Positions 51,917 to 63,497 are shown, numbered from the stretch's first letter. The stretch: DNA of 64,000 nt from Picochlorum sp. 'celeri' (GCA_010909725.1 JAACMV010000021.1:769469-833468), one strand, 5' to 3'. Notes: a model not told the origin generated them from the sequence alone. Numbers and translations are program-made.

Positions 51917-53560
51917 TTACAGATTAGCATTGAGCAATGATTCCACCTCGGTGAGGTTGACAACAATATCAACAAGTGTGTGTGCTTCTACACATTCTTC
52001 AACATTACAATTTTCTCCGTCCCATAACTCTCCGCCAAATAGTCTCTCATCATCTGGATCTATATACACACCTTCATGCAGCCGTGTGGCCTTCCATCGA
52101 ACATGCCGTACATCACCAAGTGTTTGGGTCTGTCTCAAAAAGGTGTTCTCTAAACTGATGAGCCAATTCCTCTGAACAAGTTCAATGACGAGGGCTCCCG
52201 GCCGTAAAAACATCGCATTCGCTAAACCTGATGTATGAGAAGAGACTAAAATATGTGTGCGTGCCATGATGTCGAGTTGAGCAGACAAGGTGACATTTGA
52301 TGTCAGTTCCACCTCTGAGACAATGCCATACGAAGACAGCATCTTTTTCAAGGCTTCTCTATTCGTGATCCGTCTATTAGAGCTTTTATGCAAAAGTGTG
52401 ATGTTTCTATCAGTATCTACAGGGGGGAGAGGTTTGAGGGTTTTCCCATACATGGAATACATCCGTTCCCTAAACAGGCGTGCATCACGTTGAGCCTCCG
52501 TACCAAACGCAGTCGTTGTACCGTTCTGGATCACATCCTTCATGGCAATGATGTTTTCAAAGCATAGCCATTCGTCTCCAGAGACTTCTTCAAAATTCAT
52601 TCCTATCTGATTCCAATATGATCCTACTTCCTCTTGAAAGATGATGGGCGGAAGATGTGTTCCCTTTTTCAGCCCAAACGCAGCTCCCAACGCAGCCCGT
52701 ACCCATTCGAAAATAAACGATCGTTTCATATGCATTATGATGACCGCACGTGGACTCTGAAGACGGCCTTCTATCCTGCGAGCACTCATCATTGGGAGAA
52801 GATACTCCAACCAATGCCCAATGGCTGTGGGATGGGTAAAATAAGAGAAATCCACCAGCGCCACATCCCCTTTAATATACGTCACATTCACGTTTTCCTT
52901 GAAACGTTCCGTATTATTCACCACGAGCGCATACATGTCAATATTGGAACTGATCTTGAACGGTGACTTTGTTATTGGTTGCTCCACCAGCCTATAAAAA
53001 TCCCCCCTCGTAAACCAGACATTCTTCATGACCCTATATTCCCCATAATCAAGTATATTAGTCGTCAAATTGTTTGTCCACACCGATTCAGGACCACGAC
53101 TCGAGAGCAAAGCATGCTCTATGGTGCACGCCACTGGCCTGTCCTTGGTCCACCTCCCACCATCCTCATCCCAAAACTCGTACGTCCTCACCCTCCATAA
53201 CGGCGAGCTTCCCTCAACAAACTTCTTCTTCGAACTACCAGTATCATGAGGACTATCATCATCTGGGGATATCCTCCACATGCAGGACTCTGGAAAGTAT
53301 CCATCCTCCCCTTCCAAAGACAGTGAATATCCAACCAACTTCTCCTGCCACCTCTGCCATTGATACCGCAGCGATGCGAATGTATTTTTAATAGTTGAAC
53401 TACCAAATTTACTTATTCCGCCCGTATATTGACCCAGAACTAAAGAACCAAGAGCAACGAGCACGGCCACAGCAATCGACAAGGAGGAAATATAGCGCAA
53501 AGGCTTCTTTGCTTCCTTCTTCTGTTGCCGATGCCTTTTGGGTTTCTTCTCCAGTTTCAT
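51917..53560 (-). CDS. GT61-type glycosyltransferase (DUF563), type II membrane protein
   Basis: A 547-residue intronless protein. A very basic start (KKPKRHRQQKKEAKK) precedes a signal anchor (SLSIAVAVLVALGSLVLG). The lumenal part has GT61 motifs: FSYFTHPTAIGHWLEYLLPMM, a DVIQNG-type middle and HILVSSHTSGLANAMFLRPGALVIELV. GT61 enzymes include plant xylan arabinosyl- and xylosyltransferases and the N-glycan beta-1,2-xylosyltransferase. The acceptor cannot be told here. Several NxS/T sites suggest it is itself glycosylated. It converges with the cyclin gene with 20 bp between stops. Confidence 0.85.
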   Translation of the reverse strand: MKLEKKPKRHRQQKKEAKKPLRYISSLSIAVAVLVALGSLVLGQYTGGISKFGSSTIKNTFASLRYQWQRWQEKLVGYSLSLEGEDGYFPESCMWRISPDDDSPHDTGSSKKKFVEGSSPLWRVRTYEFWDEDGGRWTKDRPVACTIEHALLSSRGPESVWTNNLTTNILDYGEYRVMKNVWFTRGDFYRLVEQPITKSPFKISSNIDMYALVVNNTERFKENVNVTYIKGDVALVDFSYFTHPTAIGHWLEYLLPMMSARRIEGRLQSPRAVIIMHMKRSFIFEWVRAALGAAFGLKKGTHLPPIIFQEEVGSYWNQIGMNFEEVSGDEWLCFENIIAMKDVIQNGTTTAFGTEAQRDARLFRERMYSMYGKTLKPLPPVDTDRNITLLHKSSNRRITNREALKKMLSSYGIVSEVELTSNVTLSAQLDIMARTHILVSSHTSGLANAMFLRPGALVIELVQRNWLISLENTFLRQTQTLGDVRHVRWKATRLHEGVYIDPDDERLFGGELWDGENCNVEECVEAHTLVDIVVNLTEVESLLNANL

Positions 53561-53821
53561 CGCTTGTTTAATAAATCAGTAGATGGCATTTTGGAATTGG
53601 ACACAATTTGAATCCGAATTCAAAGGTTGACTTTCCTTTACAGTCAATCAACCGGTCAAAGTGTATCTTTGATCGGATATATGAACATACATCAACTTTG
53701 AGGGCGCATTCCTCAAAGGTATGTCATGGGTGCCCATGCCAACTGATTCCATTCGTATACCATTAATTTGATAGGATTCCAACATTTGTACCCATAGAGG
53801 AGACCCAGGGACCAGATACCC

Positions 53822-55540
53822 ATGCAGTCCACTGGTAGAATCGACAGTAGCAGATTACTACCTGCTTCTGTCACGCGGGCTCGACATCGGCAATATCCAA
53901 CGGCATATACGACATCGACATCACATCATGTTCATCTATGCCATGCACAGTGTAACAGAGGCAGTCCGCAGTTGATGAGATCCGGTGGCAACACTGCTGG
54001 ACATGCACTGTCGTCGTTGGTCAGTGCATGTCGGCAGCAGAAGGCATCTTCTCTCTTCATCACGCGAGCTACGACAACAGAGCACGAGTCCATGGAAGTT
54101 CCATGGAGAGATATGAAGGAGCCAAGGATTAATCTCGTGGTGAAATTTGGGGGATCCTCTGTTGCCACAGCGGAACGAATGAGAGAGGTGGCCCAGATCA
54201 TTTGTGGATTTAAAGACACCATGCCAATGGTGGTGCTGTCTGCCATGGGAAAGACGACGAATTTACTTCTTCAATCTGGATCAGAAGCGTTGCATACGAG
54301 TCCAAAGAGCGTCGGATCTTTGCAGCCTTTACGGGCTATCAAGGAACTGCATCGAGAGACGGCAACTGTGCTTGGTGTTGATAATGACACAAAAGATGAC
54401 ATGGAAAGTCTCTTACTGCAACTTACCCAGCTTCTTGTAGGAATATCTATTATGCAGGATTTAACTCCTCGGGCGAAAGATTCACTCGTGTCGTTTGGAG
54501 AGCGATTATCTACTCGATTGTTTGCATCCTATTTGCGGGCACATGGCATTCCTGCGTCACAGTATGATGCTCCGGAGGTTGGTGTCATCACCAATGATAA
54601 CTTTACGAATGCCGATGTGGACTATCCAGCGACGCTTGAAGCATTGCGTGCATCGTTTTCGGATCACATGTCTGGCAAGAAATGCGAGGTGGCAGTGGTT
54701 ACTGGATTCCTGGGGCGGGGTGCATCCACTGGAGCCATCACCACCCTCGGCCGAGGAGGCAGCGATCTCACCTGCACTCTCTTGGGAGCAGCCCTGAATT
54801 TAGAAGAAGTCCAAGTGTGGAAGGATGTTGATGGCGTGTTGACATCTGATCCAAGAATTGTGGACGGTGCCCGTCCAGTTGATTTTTTAACGTTTGAAGA
54901 AGCCACAGAGCTGGCCTTTTTTGGGGCCACCGTGCTCCACCCTCTATCCATGCAGCCGGCAGCAGAATACTGCCAAGATACCAACATGGGAGTCAGAGTT
55001 AAAAATAGTTACAATCCATTGGCGCCAGGTACATTAATTAGCAAAGAGAGAGACATGGATGATGCCCTCGTCACATCTATTGTTCTCAAACAACACGTGA
55101 CGCTGGTGGATATCGTCTCGACTCGGATGCTTGGACAAATTGGATTTCTTGCCAGGGTATTTGAAATATTTAACAACGAGGGACTCAGTGTGGATGTCGT
55201 GGCGACATCAGAGGTGTCAGTTTCTCTGACGCTTGATCCAGCAAAAACGCTGTGGGAGCGAGATTTGATTGACGAGGAGCTCGAGGCACTGATGCAGGCA
55301 TTCCAGGGCGTCGCCAAGACATCGTATAGAAGAGGGTACTCAATCCTCTCCCTCATTTGCAACGTGAAGAGGACATCAGAAATCTTGGAACGAGTCTTCC
55401 GTGTTCTGGGACGACAAGGCATCAATGTTCAAATGATGAGCCAGGGTGCCAGCAAGACCAACATTGCCCTCATTCTAAACGATTCACAGGCAACGCATGC
55501 ACTCCATGCATTACATAAGGAATTTTTCGGGTCATCCTAA
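53822..55540 (+). CDS. AK: aspartate kinase, monofunctional, plastid
   Basis: A 572-residue intronless protein for the first step of the Lys/Thr/Met pathway. The first 95 residues are Ser/Arg/His-rich and lack homology, fitting a plastid transit peptide. The kinase starts LVVKFGGSSVATAERM; SFGERLSTRLFASYLR, VTGFLGRGASTGAITTLGRGGSDLTCTLL and VWKDVDGVLTSDPRIV follow. Two ACT domains end the protein (VTLVDIVSTRMLGQIGFLARVFEIFNNEGLSVDVVATSEVSVSLTLD, then YSILSLICNVKRTSEILERVFRVLGRQGINVQMMSQGASKTNIAL). They suggest feedback by lysine. No homoserine dehydrogenase part is attached. Confidence 0.95.
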   Translation: MQSTGRIDSSRLLPASVTRARHRQYPTAYTTSTSHHVHLCHAQCNRGSPQLMRSGGNTAGHALSSLVSACRQQKASSLFITRATTTEHESMEVPWRDMKEPRINLVVKFGGSSVATAERMREVAQIICGFKDTMPMVVLSAMGKTTNLLLQSGSEALHTSPKSVGSLQPLRAIKELHRETATVLGVDNDTKDDMESLLLQLTQLLVGISIMQDLTPRAKDSLVSFGERLSTRLFASYLRAHGIPASQYDAPEVGVITNDNFTNADVDYPATLEALRASFSDHMSGKKCEVAVVTGFLGRGASTGAITTLGRGGSDLTCTLLGAALNLEEVQVWKDVDGVLTSDPRIVDGARPVDFLTFEEATELAFFGATVLHPLSMQPAAEYCQDTNMGVRVKNSYNPLAPGTLISKERDMDDALVTSIVLKQHVTLVDIVSTRMLGQIGFLARVFEIFNNEGLSVDVVATSEVSVSLTLDPAKTLWERDLIDEELEALMQAFQGVAKTSYRRGYSILSLICNVKRTSEILERVFRVLGRQGINVQMMSQGASKTNIALILNDSQATHALHALHKEFFGSS

Positions 55541-55564
55541 GAATAATAATGTTACATGGACGTC

Positions 55565-56018
55565 TTATGCCTCTCGAATACACGAGTATGATGTCACCCA
55601 CATCAACAAAAAGAAGGACAAGGCCTGACCAAACCCTTCCATGGTCAAAGGCTGCTTCTCATCCTCATACTTTGCAGGGTCCACCCCTTGATACGTAAAC
55701 CAAGAATTCGGAACCATGAAATTCAGACCCAAAAACCTGCACAGCATGACTATCTGATGTTCACTCATCAAATACAAACGATCTGGCTGATGGATACACG
55801 TACGTTAAAAATGCATACAATCCTTCTATACTTCCTAACCCAAACATCAGTCCTAATCCGCCAGCAAGCACGATTCGAAGCGTAAAAACAGCATCGTACA
55901 AGTCAGCCTGCGTCCAATGAGACTGCGGCGATATAATCCTTCCAAGCAATGAAGCCATATTTTTTTTTGTGATTTCTATGAAATCTGCAGACTGATGATC
56001 GTCATTATCTTGATCCAT
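55565..56018 (-). CDS. RAB5IF: RAB5IF/C20orf24-like (EMC6-related) membrane protein
   Basis: Exons 55804-56018 and 55565-55736 (donor GTACGT) give 128 residues. The layout fits the small Rab5-interacting (RAB5IF/EMC6) family: a polar N-terminus, then TLRIVLAGGLGLMFGLGSIEGLYAFLTFLGLNF with two hydrophobic helices, a polar turn (YEDEKQPLTMEGFGQAL) and a third helix FFLLMWVTSYSC. In animals this protein takes part in inserting multi-pass proteins in the ER and in respiratory complex assembly. Splicing is needed to join the helix pair. The stop is 24 bp from that of the convergent aspartate kinase. Confidence 0.78.
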
Positions 56019-56289
56019 GGCCGGAATTCATACATTAAAATTTTGAAAATTTCTAATTCGTAATTACGGCGAGGCACATCGCTTTCTGTTTCTCTGATAT
56101 CCACCTCTCGTATCAATCGTCAACCACACATAGTGTAAACCATGTATATCCATACCATATAATAGAGCAGATAGGGATAGGAGAGGTTGGAAGTGGATGA
56201 GCTCGTGCTGCAACTGTCTCAACACCAACGACATTGTCATTCTTCCCGGATACGCGTTGCGTCACAGAATTTGATAGATATTTGTACCA

Positions 56290-58110
56290 ATGGGTATTCA
56301 AGGGTTGCTACCGAGGTTGAAAAGTGTCACAGAACGGATCCATGTGTCACAGCTCAAGGGCAAGACAGTGGCTATTGATGCCTATTGTTTGCTTCATAAA
56401 GGGGCGTATACGTGTGCCCGCGAGCTTGTAGAGGGTATACCAACTGATAAATGTGTACAGTTTTGCATCAAAAGGATTGATATGTTGATACAGGAGGGTG
56501 TGAGGCCTTTTGTGGTGTTGGATGGGGGGCCTCTGCCGAATAAGAAGGAGGAAGAGGAGACTCGAGCTGCCAATCGGCGGGAGAATAGAGACAAGGCGAG
56601 GGCGTTGTGGGGGCAAGGGAGTCGAGTGGCGTCCATGGAGTATTATCAGAGGGCTGTGGATATCACGCCGGAGATTGCACATGGGCTAGTTGAGGCATTG
56701 ATACGCCGTAACATTGAATACATTGTAGCTCCGTATGAAGCAGATGCACAGTGTGCATATTTAGCCCATCGAGGTATTGTGGATGCTGTATTGACGGAGG
56801 ATTCTGATTTGCTAGCGTACGGGTGCCCACATGTAGTGTTGAAGTTTGATGGGACTGGGGAAGCTGATCAAATACGGTTTTCTGATTTGGCGCACTGCAG
56901 GGATCTGTCCTTTGTTGGATGGGACCTTGGGTTGTTCCAGCAGATGTGCGTCATGGCTGGGTGCGACTTTGTTAAAGCATTGCCAGGTATTGGAATAAAA
57001 AAGGCACATGCTCACATCAGACGCACGCGTCATATTCAGCGTGCTATACGGGGTCTCAAGTTTGATGGCATTCGTGTTCCACCAGAGTATGAAAAAAAGG
57101 TTCAGAGAGCATTATGGACGTTTAAATATCAGCGAGTGTATTGCCCTCGTAGACAAAGTGTTGTGCATTTGAATGATTTGCCCGAGGATGGGTTGGAGAG
57201 CGACGGATTTGTAAAGGGTGCAGCCGTCTTGGAGAGTGGAGAAGAGGACTTTCTGGGAAGGAGCATTCCTGCTGGCATTGCTCGAGGCATTGCAACGGGA
57301 AAGTTGAATCCTTTTACATGGAAGCCGTATGGAATGTCTGATGTATCGTCGAATAGGACAGAGACGTCAATATTCTCAAGGAAGAGACCTAGAAATGATG
57401 CGTCCGTGTCAGAGTTGTTGCATCATCTCAATGAAGATGATGATGGTCACTCGGGGAAGCCCATAGTACGAAAACCAAACGGACAGCGTATCACACCTCT
57501 GAGTTCTTTAAAGACAATGTTGAACAAGGCATTATCATGCACACGAAGAACGAGCGAGAATGTCGAAGAAGAAGAAGATGCATCAGACATGAAGAAGAAG
57601 AAGAAGGTTGGTGAAGAGGAAGAAGAGGCTAACATGCTATTCACTCCCATGTGGAAACCGAAACGGGTCGATAGCCTCTCCCCTCGAAAACCATTAAGTC
57701 CTGATAATAATAACATAGCAGCAGCAGCAGCAGCAGTAGAAGACGCGCCCAGGCAGGTGTCAACGCCAGGTATTTATCTGCCAGATGTACTGGAGAGTCC
57801 TGAGAATACCACAGCATTTACCGTCTTTGGAAAACACTCTTCACCAGTTCCCCGTCGCAGTGTTTCTCTGTCGATACAAACGCACAGGGAAAAGAAGGCA
57901 TGGAAAAGAAGCCGTCAGAATAGCGTTGGGAATGCTGATGAGGAGAATATCATTGCCGATGAAGAAGAGCACCGGAATGGACCTTGTCTTGGACATTTGG
58001 CCGAAACCTCTCGACAGGCAGCTGACGCCCTGCATGCCATCGAAACCTCATTTGTGCCACCTCCTCTCCGGCAACGGCAGAATATTTTTGCTAAATTTTC
58101 CAAAAACTAA
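56290..58110 (+). CDS. EXO1: exonuclease 1
   Basis: A 606-residue intronless FEN1/XPG-family nuclease for mismatch repair and double-strand end resection. The N-domain MGIQGLLPRLKS...VAIDAYCLLHKGAY and the VLDGGPLPNKK region carry metal ligands. The I-domain has APYEADAQCAYLAHRGIVDAVLTEDSDLLAYG. The helix-hairpin-helix part is CVMAGCDFVKALPGIGIKKAH. The C-terminal half is disordered and acidic with poly-Glu, poly-Lys and poly-Ala runs. It ends RQRQNIFAKFSKN, perhaps a degenerate PCNA-binding box. DENR follows on the same strand after 57 bp. Confidence 0.93.
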   Translation: MGIQGLLPRLKSVTERIHVSQLKGKTVAIDAYCLLHKGAYTCARELVEGIPTDKCVQFCIKRIDMLIQEGVRPFVVLDGGPLPNKKEEEETRAANRRENRDKARALWGQGSRVASMEYYQRAVDITPEIAHGLVEALIRRNIEYIVAPYEADAQCAYLAHRGIVDAVLTEDSDLLAYGCPHVVLKFDGTGEADQIRFSDLAHCRDLSFVGWDLGLFQQMCVMAGCDFVKALPGIGIKKAHAHIRRTRHIQRAIRGLKFDGIRVPPEYEKKVQRALWTFKYQRVYCPRRQSVVHLNDLPEDGLESDGFVKGAAVLESGEEDFLGRSIPAGIARGIATGKLNPFTWKPYGMSDVSSNRTETSIFSRKRPRNDASVSELLHHLNEDDDGHSGKPIVRKPNGQRITPLSSLKTMLNKALSCTRRTSENVEEEEDASDMKKKKKVGEEEEEANMLFTPMWKPKRVDSLSPRKPLSPDNNNIAAAAAAVEDAPRQVSTPGIYLPDVLESPENTTAFTVFGKHSSPVPRRSVSLSIQTHREKKAWKRSRQNSVGNADEENIIADEEEHRNGPCLGHLAETSRQAADALHAIETSFVPPPLRQRQNIFAKFSKN

Positions 58111-58167
58111 TATATACGTGTAATTGTTGGTGGATTGTAGCAGATAGACGATAGAAATAGTAGAAGA

Positions 58168-58783
58168 ATGGCGGAAGGAGAAGCAACAGTGATCGAGCCA
58201 CTCGCAGTCGAGTATGATAGCATTACAGGTACGATTGGTTTCTTTAACTACACAATAAGAATGAATTCTTATCTGAAATAAGAATAATACGCTCGTGGGT
58301 TGTACAGGAATTCCATCAGAGTTCAACGAGTTTCTCCCAAAGGACTGCGCAGAGTTTAAAAATTGGAAAGCTGCCAAAGAAGGGGGAGATGTGGAAGGGG
58401 CGATGGGTGCCATGAAGATTGGAGACGATGCTGCAGAAAAGGAGAGCAAGTCTGGTAAGAAGAAGAAGAAGAAGAATGTGCCGATGATTGTGTTGGAAAG
58501 GAATACGAGGAATAAGAGAAAATGTATTACGACTATTAGCGGGCTGGATTTGTTTGGTGTCAAGTTGAATGAGGCAGCAAAGATGTTTGGGAAAAAGTTT
58601 GCTTCAGGAGCATCCGTAACAAAGAATGCTGAGAATAAAGAGCAGATTGATTGTCAGGGCGACTTTTTGGATCAGGCTGTAGAGCTTATACTGAAACAGT
58701 ACAAGGAGGTGTCAAAGAAGGATATTTATCATGTGGAATCGAAGAAAAAGGTTCCATACTTTCCAGAGGAAGTTGAGAAATAA
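58168..58783 (+). CDS. DENR: density-regulated protein (DENR/Tma22), short form
   Basis: Exons 58168-58228 and 58308-58783 give 178 residues. DENR with MCT1 removes tRNA and recycles 40S subunits. SITGIPSEFNEFLP corresponds to the family's SLPPEYCEF-type start, but the cysteine pairs of the usual N-terminal zinc site are absent here. A lysine-rich linker leads to the SUI1-like domain: IVLERNTRNKRKCITTISGLDLFGVKLNEAAKMFGKKFASGASV, QIDCQGDFLDQAVELILKQY and VSKKDIYHVESKKK. The missing zinc-site cysteines are a real difference from animal DENR. Confidence 0.92.
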
Positions 58784-58808
58784 TAGTTACATGTTGTTGT
58801 AATAATAC

Positions 58809-61277
58809 CTATGGATATTCTACATCTTGGTCGGATGATGGCTTGTCTCGAGGATTATTCTTTTTGCGTTCCTGAATCATCTCTGGCGATAGGCGTTCAA
58901 GAGGCGGGCCTGCCCTCGAGGGTGGGCCTTTTCCCCTACCTACGGCGTTGTTGTTTGGTCGTCTAGATTTATTCAGCGCTTTTCGAGGTGGCCTTGGGCC
59001 TTCGTTCGACTTGTTTCCCGCAGAATCTCTCACAGATTTACTTGACCTTCTCTTTGCCATGGCTCCTGCTGCAGCTCCCATGCGTGGGTCCGCTTCATGT
59101 GCGATGATGATGACTTCCGGGCGTCTATTGTTGAATTGCTTTGACGCTCTGCGAATAGAATCGCCTACAACGCGTTCAACAGCGCTGAGTGCAGCATCTC
59201 CAGGGAGCTTGCTAATAGCTGCCTCGGCAGAAGCATGTAACAATTCCAACAGCTTTCCACCATCCGTCCACATCGCTCTTGTCGTAATTCTGATCTTGGC
59301 TTTGAGTTTTTTCCGTGCTGCGTCTTGCAGTGCCATGGCATTCGCTGGTGCATCCCCCTTTGAAGCTGAAATAGCTGCAATGGCTGAGATGACTGCTGGA
59401 TCACGAATGACATCAACAGCAGCCACCACGACTCCTTCCGCTGCAATATGTTGTCGTTGTTGTAATCCCATTTCTGATGCAGTTCCTGTTCCTTTATTCC
59501 CATCGTTATAGAAATTGACCAACTTTGCCTCTCCCAGCAAGGCTGCAGACCCAATGGACACTGTATTCTTGTTTCTCCTGTCATACACACCCAACATTTG
59601 TCCATTTCGGATGACGGATGTGTTTTGAACTCCATTCTCCCGTCCAAGTTGTGCATGTGCACATAAGAAAGAATACTCCCCGTGAACGGGCAAGAAATGC
59701 TGAGGCTTGACAGCCCGTAGAATCTCCTCCAACTCTCCCTTGTACGCATGCCCAGACGTATGCAAACCTTCTTCTCTACTCATGGCTATTTCAGGACCCA
59801 TCTCAGCTATTCTATTCATCATTTGAACTACCTTTGTATCATTTCCAGGAATGATTTTCGCAGAATACAAGAGCAAATCAGAATTCTTCAACTTTAACAA
59901 ATGACTGGCATCACGTGATGCAAGAGAAAGAGCTGCCCGTGGCTCTCCCTGACTCCCAGTGGTCACAACAAGCAACTCATTAGGATCCATATCATCGATA
60001 GCAGATTGTGGTACCAAATCTTTCGGATTAATCGGCGCCCTTCCCTCCCGATATGCAGCTTCCAAGTATGTATTCAGACTCATCCCAATGAAACAAATCT
60101 TCCTTCCAGCTGCGTCAGCAGCTTTTTTCACAGATGCTAGACGATGCAAATTCGACGCAAATTGTGTCGTGATGACTCGCCCTTTTCCGTGGTGGCCCAT
60201 CACCCGTCTGATCAAATTCTTCTCCACATCAGCCTCGCTGGTGGTCCTCCCTGGGGACAACACATTTGTAGAATCCGACATGAACAACGTCACATTCTCT
60301 TTCCCTAACTCGTAAAAGAATTCCCTATCAAATGCATCTCCATCGACCGGATTCTCATCTATTTTCCAATCCCCAGTATGCACTATAGTTCCCTCCTCAG
60401 AACGCAGCACCAATCCACAGCAATCTGGAATCGAATGCGTCACCCTGAGAGGCTCCGCCTCGAATGGCCCACACTGAAACGGCTTCCTAACCTGCAACGT
60501 ATGCATCCTCGAAGCATCCCACAGATTAAACTCTTGCAACCGCCTCTTGATCAGCTGCATCGCAAAACCTCCCGCATAAATCGGGGTTGTGGGATCCAAG
60601 GCAGGAACAACCCATGGCATGGCTCCAATATGATCTTCATGACCATGTGTGATGACCACCGCCTCAATCTTATCTCTCCATTGCGCCAAAAACGATGTAT
60701 CAGGCAAAATCTTTTGCATCCCCAAATCAGAAAAACTGCACCACATATATATATATATACACATGATATGTTCAACAATGACATACAATGCAGCACTCAT
60801 ATCAACCTACTCTGGGAACATCAGTCCAGCATCTATCAGTATATATCGATCCCGAATGCCCACCAACATACAATTCATCCCAATCTCCCCAAGACCACCA
60901 ATCGGCAACACTCTAATAGGAGGACCCTCATCTCCAGGAGGACCAGGAAAACGACGCTGAAAACCCTTGCTCAACGACGATCCCAAATGATCCTCCCCAT
61001 CACTGCGAACAATCACACGATTCCCTTGCCTCGGACGACGTTGTTGCCCTACAACAAAACACACATCATGGTTATATACACATCTGTCACTCAGAAGGCA
61101 AGAGATCCAACCAACCGAGAATAAACAACGATGCGTACCTCCTGATTGCTTACAATACACCTTGACGTCATACCGCCGTCCAATCCGGCCTCGACACCCA
61201 CGGAAGAAGACATTCATTCCTCCTGTCGGGGAGATGCACGCACGGCTACTGGGCATGGCCCCATGAAACCGACGCAT
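58809..61277 (-). CDS. RNJ: RNase J, plastid type
   Basis: Exons 61139-61277, 60811-61048 and 58809-60735 give 767 residues. RNase J is a metallo-beta-lactamase/beta-CASP nuclease with 5'-exonuclease and endonuclease activity; in plant plastids it clears antisense RNA. Exon 1 codes a transit-like leader ([34 protein letters not shown]). The core has [18 protein letters not shown] and a second intron directly after [10 protein letters not shown]. The metal motif [28 protein letters not shown] and the beta-CASP blocks SDSTN and TTGSQGEP follow. HTSGHA and PVHGEY close it. The C-terminal extension is Arg/Pro/Asn-rich. Confidence 0.94.
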
Positions 61278-61451
61278 GACTCAATCAACTTTAGACCAAT
61301 AAATCTAAATAATATCTGAACAGGTTCCCTGATACGCGACGCAAATGGCAGTAGAGTACAGATAATTATCAATTACCATGCATTTGTTTTTGAAACTATC
61401 CCTCTCGAACACCTATATCGATATCCTTGTATTTACATACATTAGTATATG

Positions 61452-62602
61452 TTATATATGTGCTAATTCACCCAGATAGAGGGTCTTGTCTGAACTTGCA
61501 GACGCGACGATTGGTTCTTTGGGGTGAAATGCAACATCATTCACACTGCCCTCGTGTCCAGGGAGGCTATACAGGACATCTCCGGTTGCAACGCTCCATA
61601 TATGAACAAATCGATCACTACTACCTCCAGATACTTGTTTACCTTCGGCTGACCATGCGCATCTGAGCAAATTCTTCTCAAAGCCATGCTGATGACCAGT
61701 GAATACCCTCACGCATCTGGAATCAGGAGCATAGGGTCGAACATCCCAACTCCGCATGGTATTATCCATGGAATTTGTGAGTAGATGGGTGCCTGATGGG
61801 GACACTTCCATGCCAGTAATGGTATCAGAATGCCCTTCCAGTGTCATGATCACATCATCCTTTCTCACATCCCACACTTTGACAGTATTATCGATACCTC
61901 CGGTGAAGACCTGATCTCCATCTTCTGATATATCTACTGCAGTTATTTGATACCGCTCTGTCAATGTTTTTGTGGCCCCTTTGGCCCTCATATCCCAGAG
62001 TTTGACGGAACAATCATCAGACCCAGAGACTGCCATTGGGGTCCCCCGGCGCTGTACGGAGCAGCAATTCACGATATCTGTATGGTCCTTCATAATACCT
62101 ACTTGTTCCCCTGTCATAGCGTCCCACGACCGCACCGTGGTATCCGGAGAACAGGATACCAGGTGCTCACCGTCACCCGTCCACTGCACCTGCAACACAG
62201 CATTCTTGTGTCCGCTCAGGACACTAAAGTTCTCACACTCTCCATACGTCCTCCATAAGAATATCTTCTTATCATGACTCCCAGATGCAACAATATCGCC
62301 CTCTGGATTGAATCTAACGCAGAATACTTGATCTCCATGCCCAGTCAGAAGCATTGTCGGAGCGAGAAGAGCCGATGTGCGATCTGGACCCTGCATATGT
62401 TTTTTTTAATATCGATATATGCGAGTAAATGAGACAAGGCATGATGCATGTCATGGCGTACCTGTGGTTGGCCATTTAGTGTCTTTTGTCCTCTCCCGAC
62501 CAACGATAGTGAGGTCTTTTGTCTCTTAATTTCTACTATAGATCCATCATAGTTGTTGTTGTTGTTGTCATTATCTGTTTCTAAGGGGCGCTTCTCCGCC
62601 AT
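61452..62602 (-). CDS. SNRNP40: U5 snRNP 40-kDa WD40 protein
   Basis: Exons 62462-62602 and 61452-62390 (donor GTACGC) give 359 residues. It is a U5 snRNP protein that binds PRP8. A charged Asn-rich N-terminus precedes seven WD repeats, from MLLTGHGDQVFCVRFNPEGDIVASGSHDKKIFLW to HEGSVNDVAFHPKEPIVASASSDKTLYLGE. The GECENFSVLSGHKNAVLQVQW and QHGFEKNLLRCAWSAEGKQVSGGSSDRFVHIW blocks are diagnostic for this family. It is upstream of RNase J on the same strand, 174 bp away. Confidence 0.94.
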
Positions 62603-63497
62603 GTGTTTTGCGTTGTTTCAATGATTCAATGCTTGTGTGGATTTTTGTTCTTCGGCCTGGTAGGATTATTATTATTCTCTGTTATTGCTTTTGCTCAACA
62701 AGAGCAATTCTAAATCTGTTTACATATATATATTTTAATGATGAAGTGAATTCATGGGATCGTTATATATGTACAGATGGATGGAGACGTGCATCACCTT
62801 GTTTTGTACCAAAAAAAAATCATGATGTTTCTTCGGTTCTTATTCCATTATTTCATTCCAACAATGAGATGACTACTAGATCTAATGTCGGTGTTCACTG
62901 CGGTGGGATGTTTTTTGTCTGTACATGTATATGTGATGCGAGGAGGATGTTCAAAAAATTCAACTGTTTATGGCTACCAGTACAGTGTAGTAGTCATAAA
63001 AGACACAAGCTACTTCATGTTGTGGCATCATCCCTTTTGTTCAAACAGAAGCAAAAGAATGTTACTCTGTTGTTGTTGCCGTTCGTTCTCAGATCCTGTG
63101 GAGAGATGGCAGGGATCTGTACTTGTCAACATATTGTTAGTAAGTAGGCAATGTATGGCAGGTCTGCCACTCGTGGGATGGTGGGGAGTTGCACAATTCA
63201 AAAATCTTTCAAAAATACAATGGCCCGTATTTCGCCCTGATCATGATTGCAATATTGCTTGCAAGCACTATGCATGGCTTGTACGTACAAGGCCGATTTT
63301 TTTTTTTCAGGGTTACGTTCCGGAACGGATCCGTAACGTAATGGTACCATAAGGCGGGATGTATCCATGGCACGGTGTAGTGACCCAGATTCACGATTGG
63401 TACTCCCATGGCTTGCCGATTAAAAAGATAAAATCTTCTTTATAGATCCGGAGCACTTGCATGTATATGCGCCGTACGCGTGTACACCCTTTACAGT
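62603..63497. other. 0.9-kb region upstream of the last gene
   Basis: AT-rich with long T and A runs. An open stretch of about 180 codons at 62608-63147 has a cysteine-rich, unconvincing composition and no recognised domain, so I do not call it a gene. Around 63312-63350 there are several palindromes: CGTTCCGGAACG (63316-63327) inside a GTTACG/CGTAAC inverted repeat, then ATGGTACCAT (63341-63350). Confidence 0.4.

Noticed and set aside
62608..63147. Open frame of about 180 codons on the plus strand
   Set aside because: It begins at TTG, is rich in Cys, Leu and Phe encoded by T runs, and has no recognisable domain or splice context.
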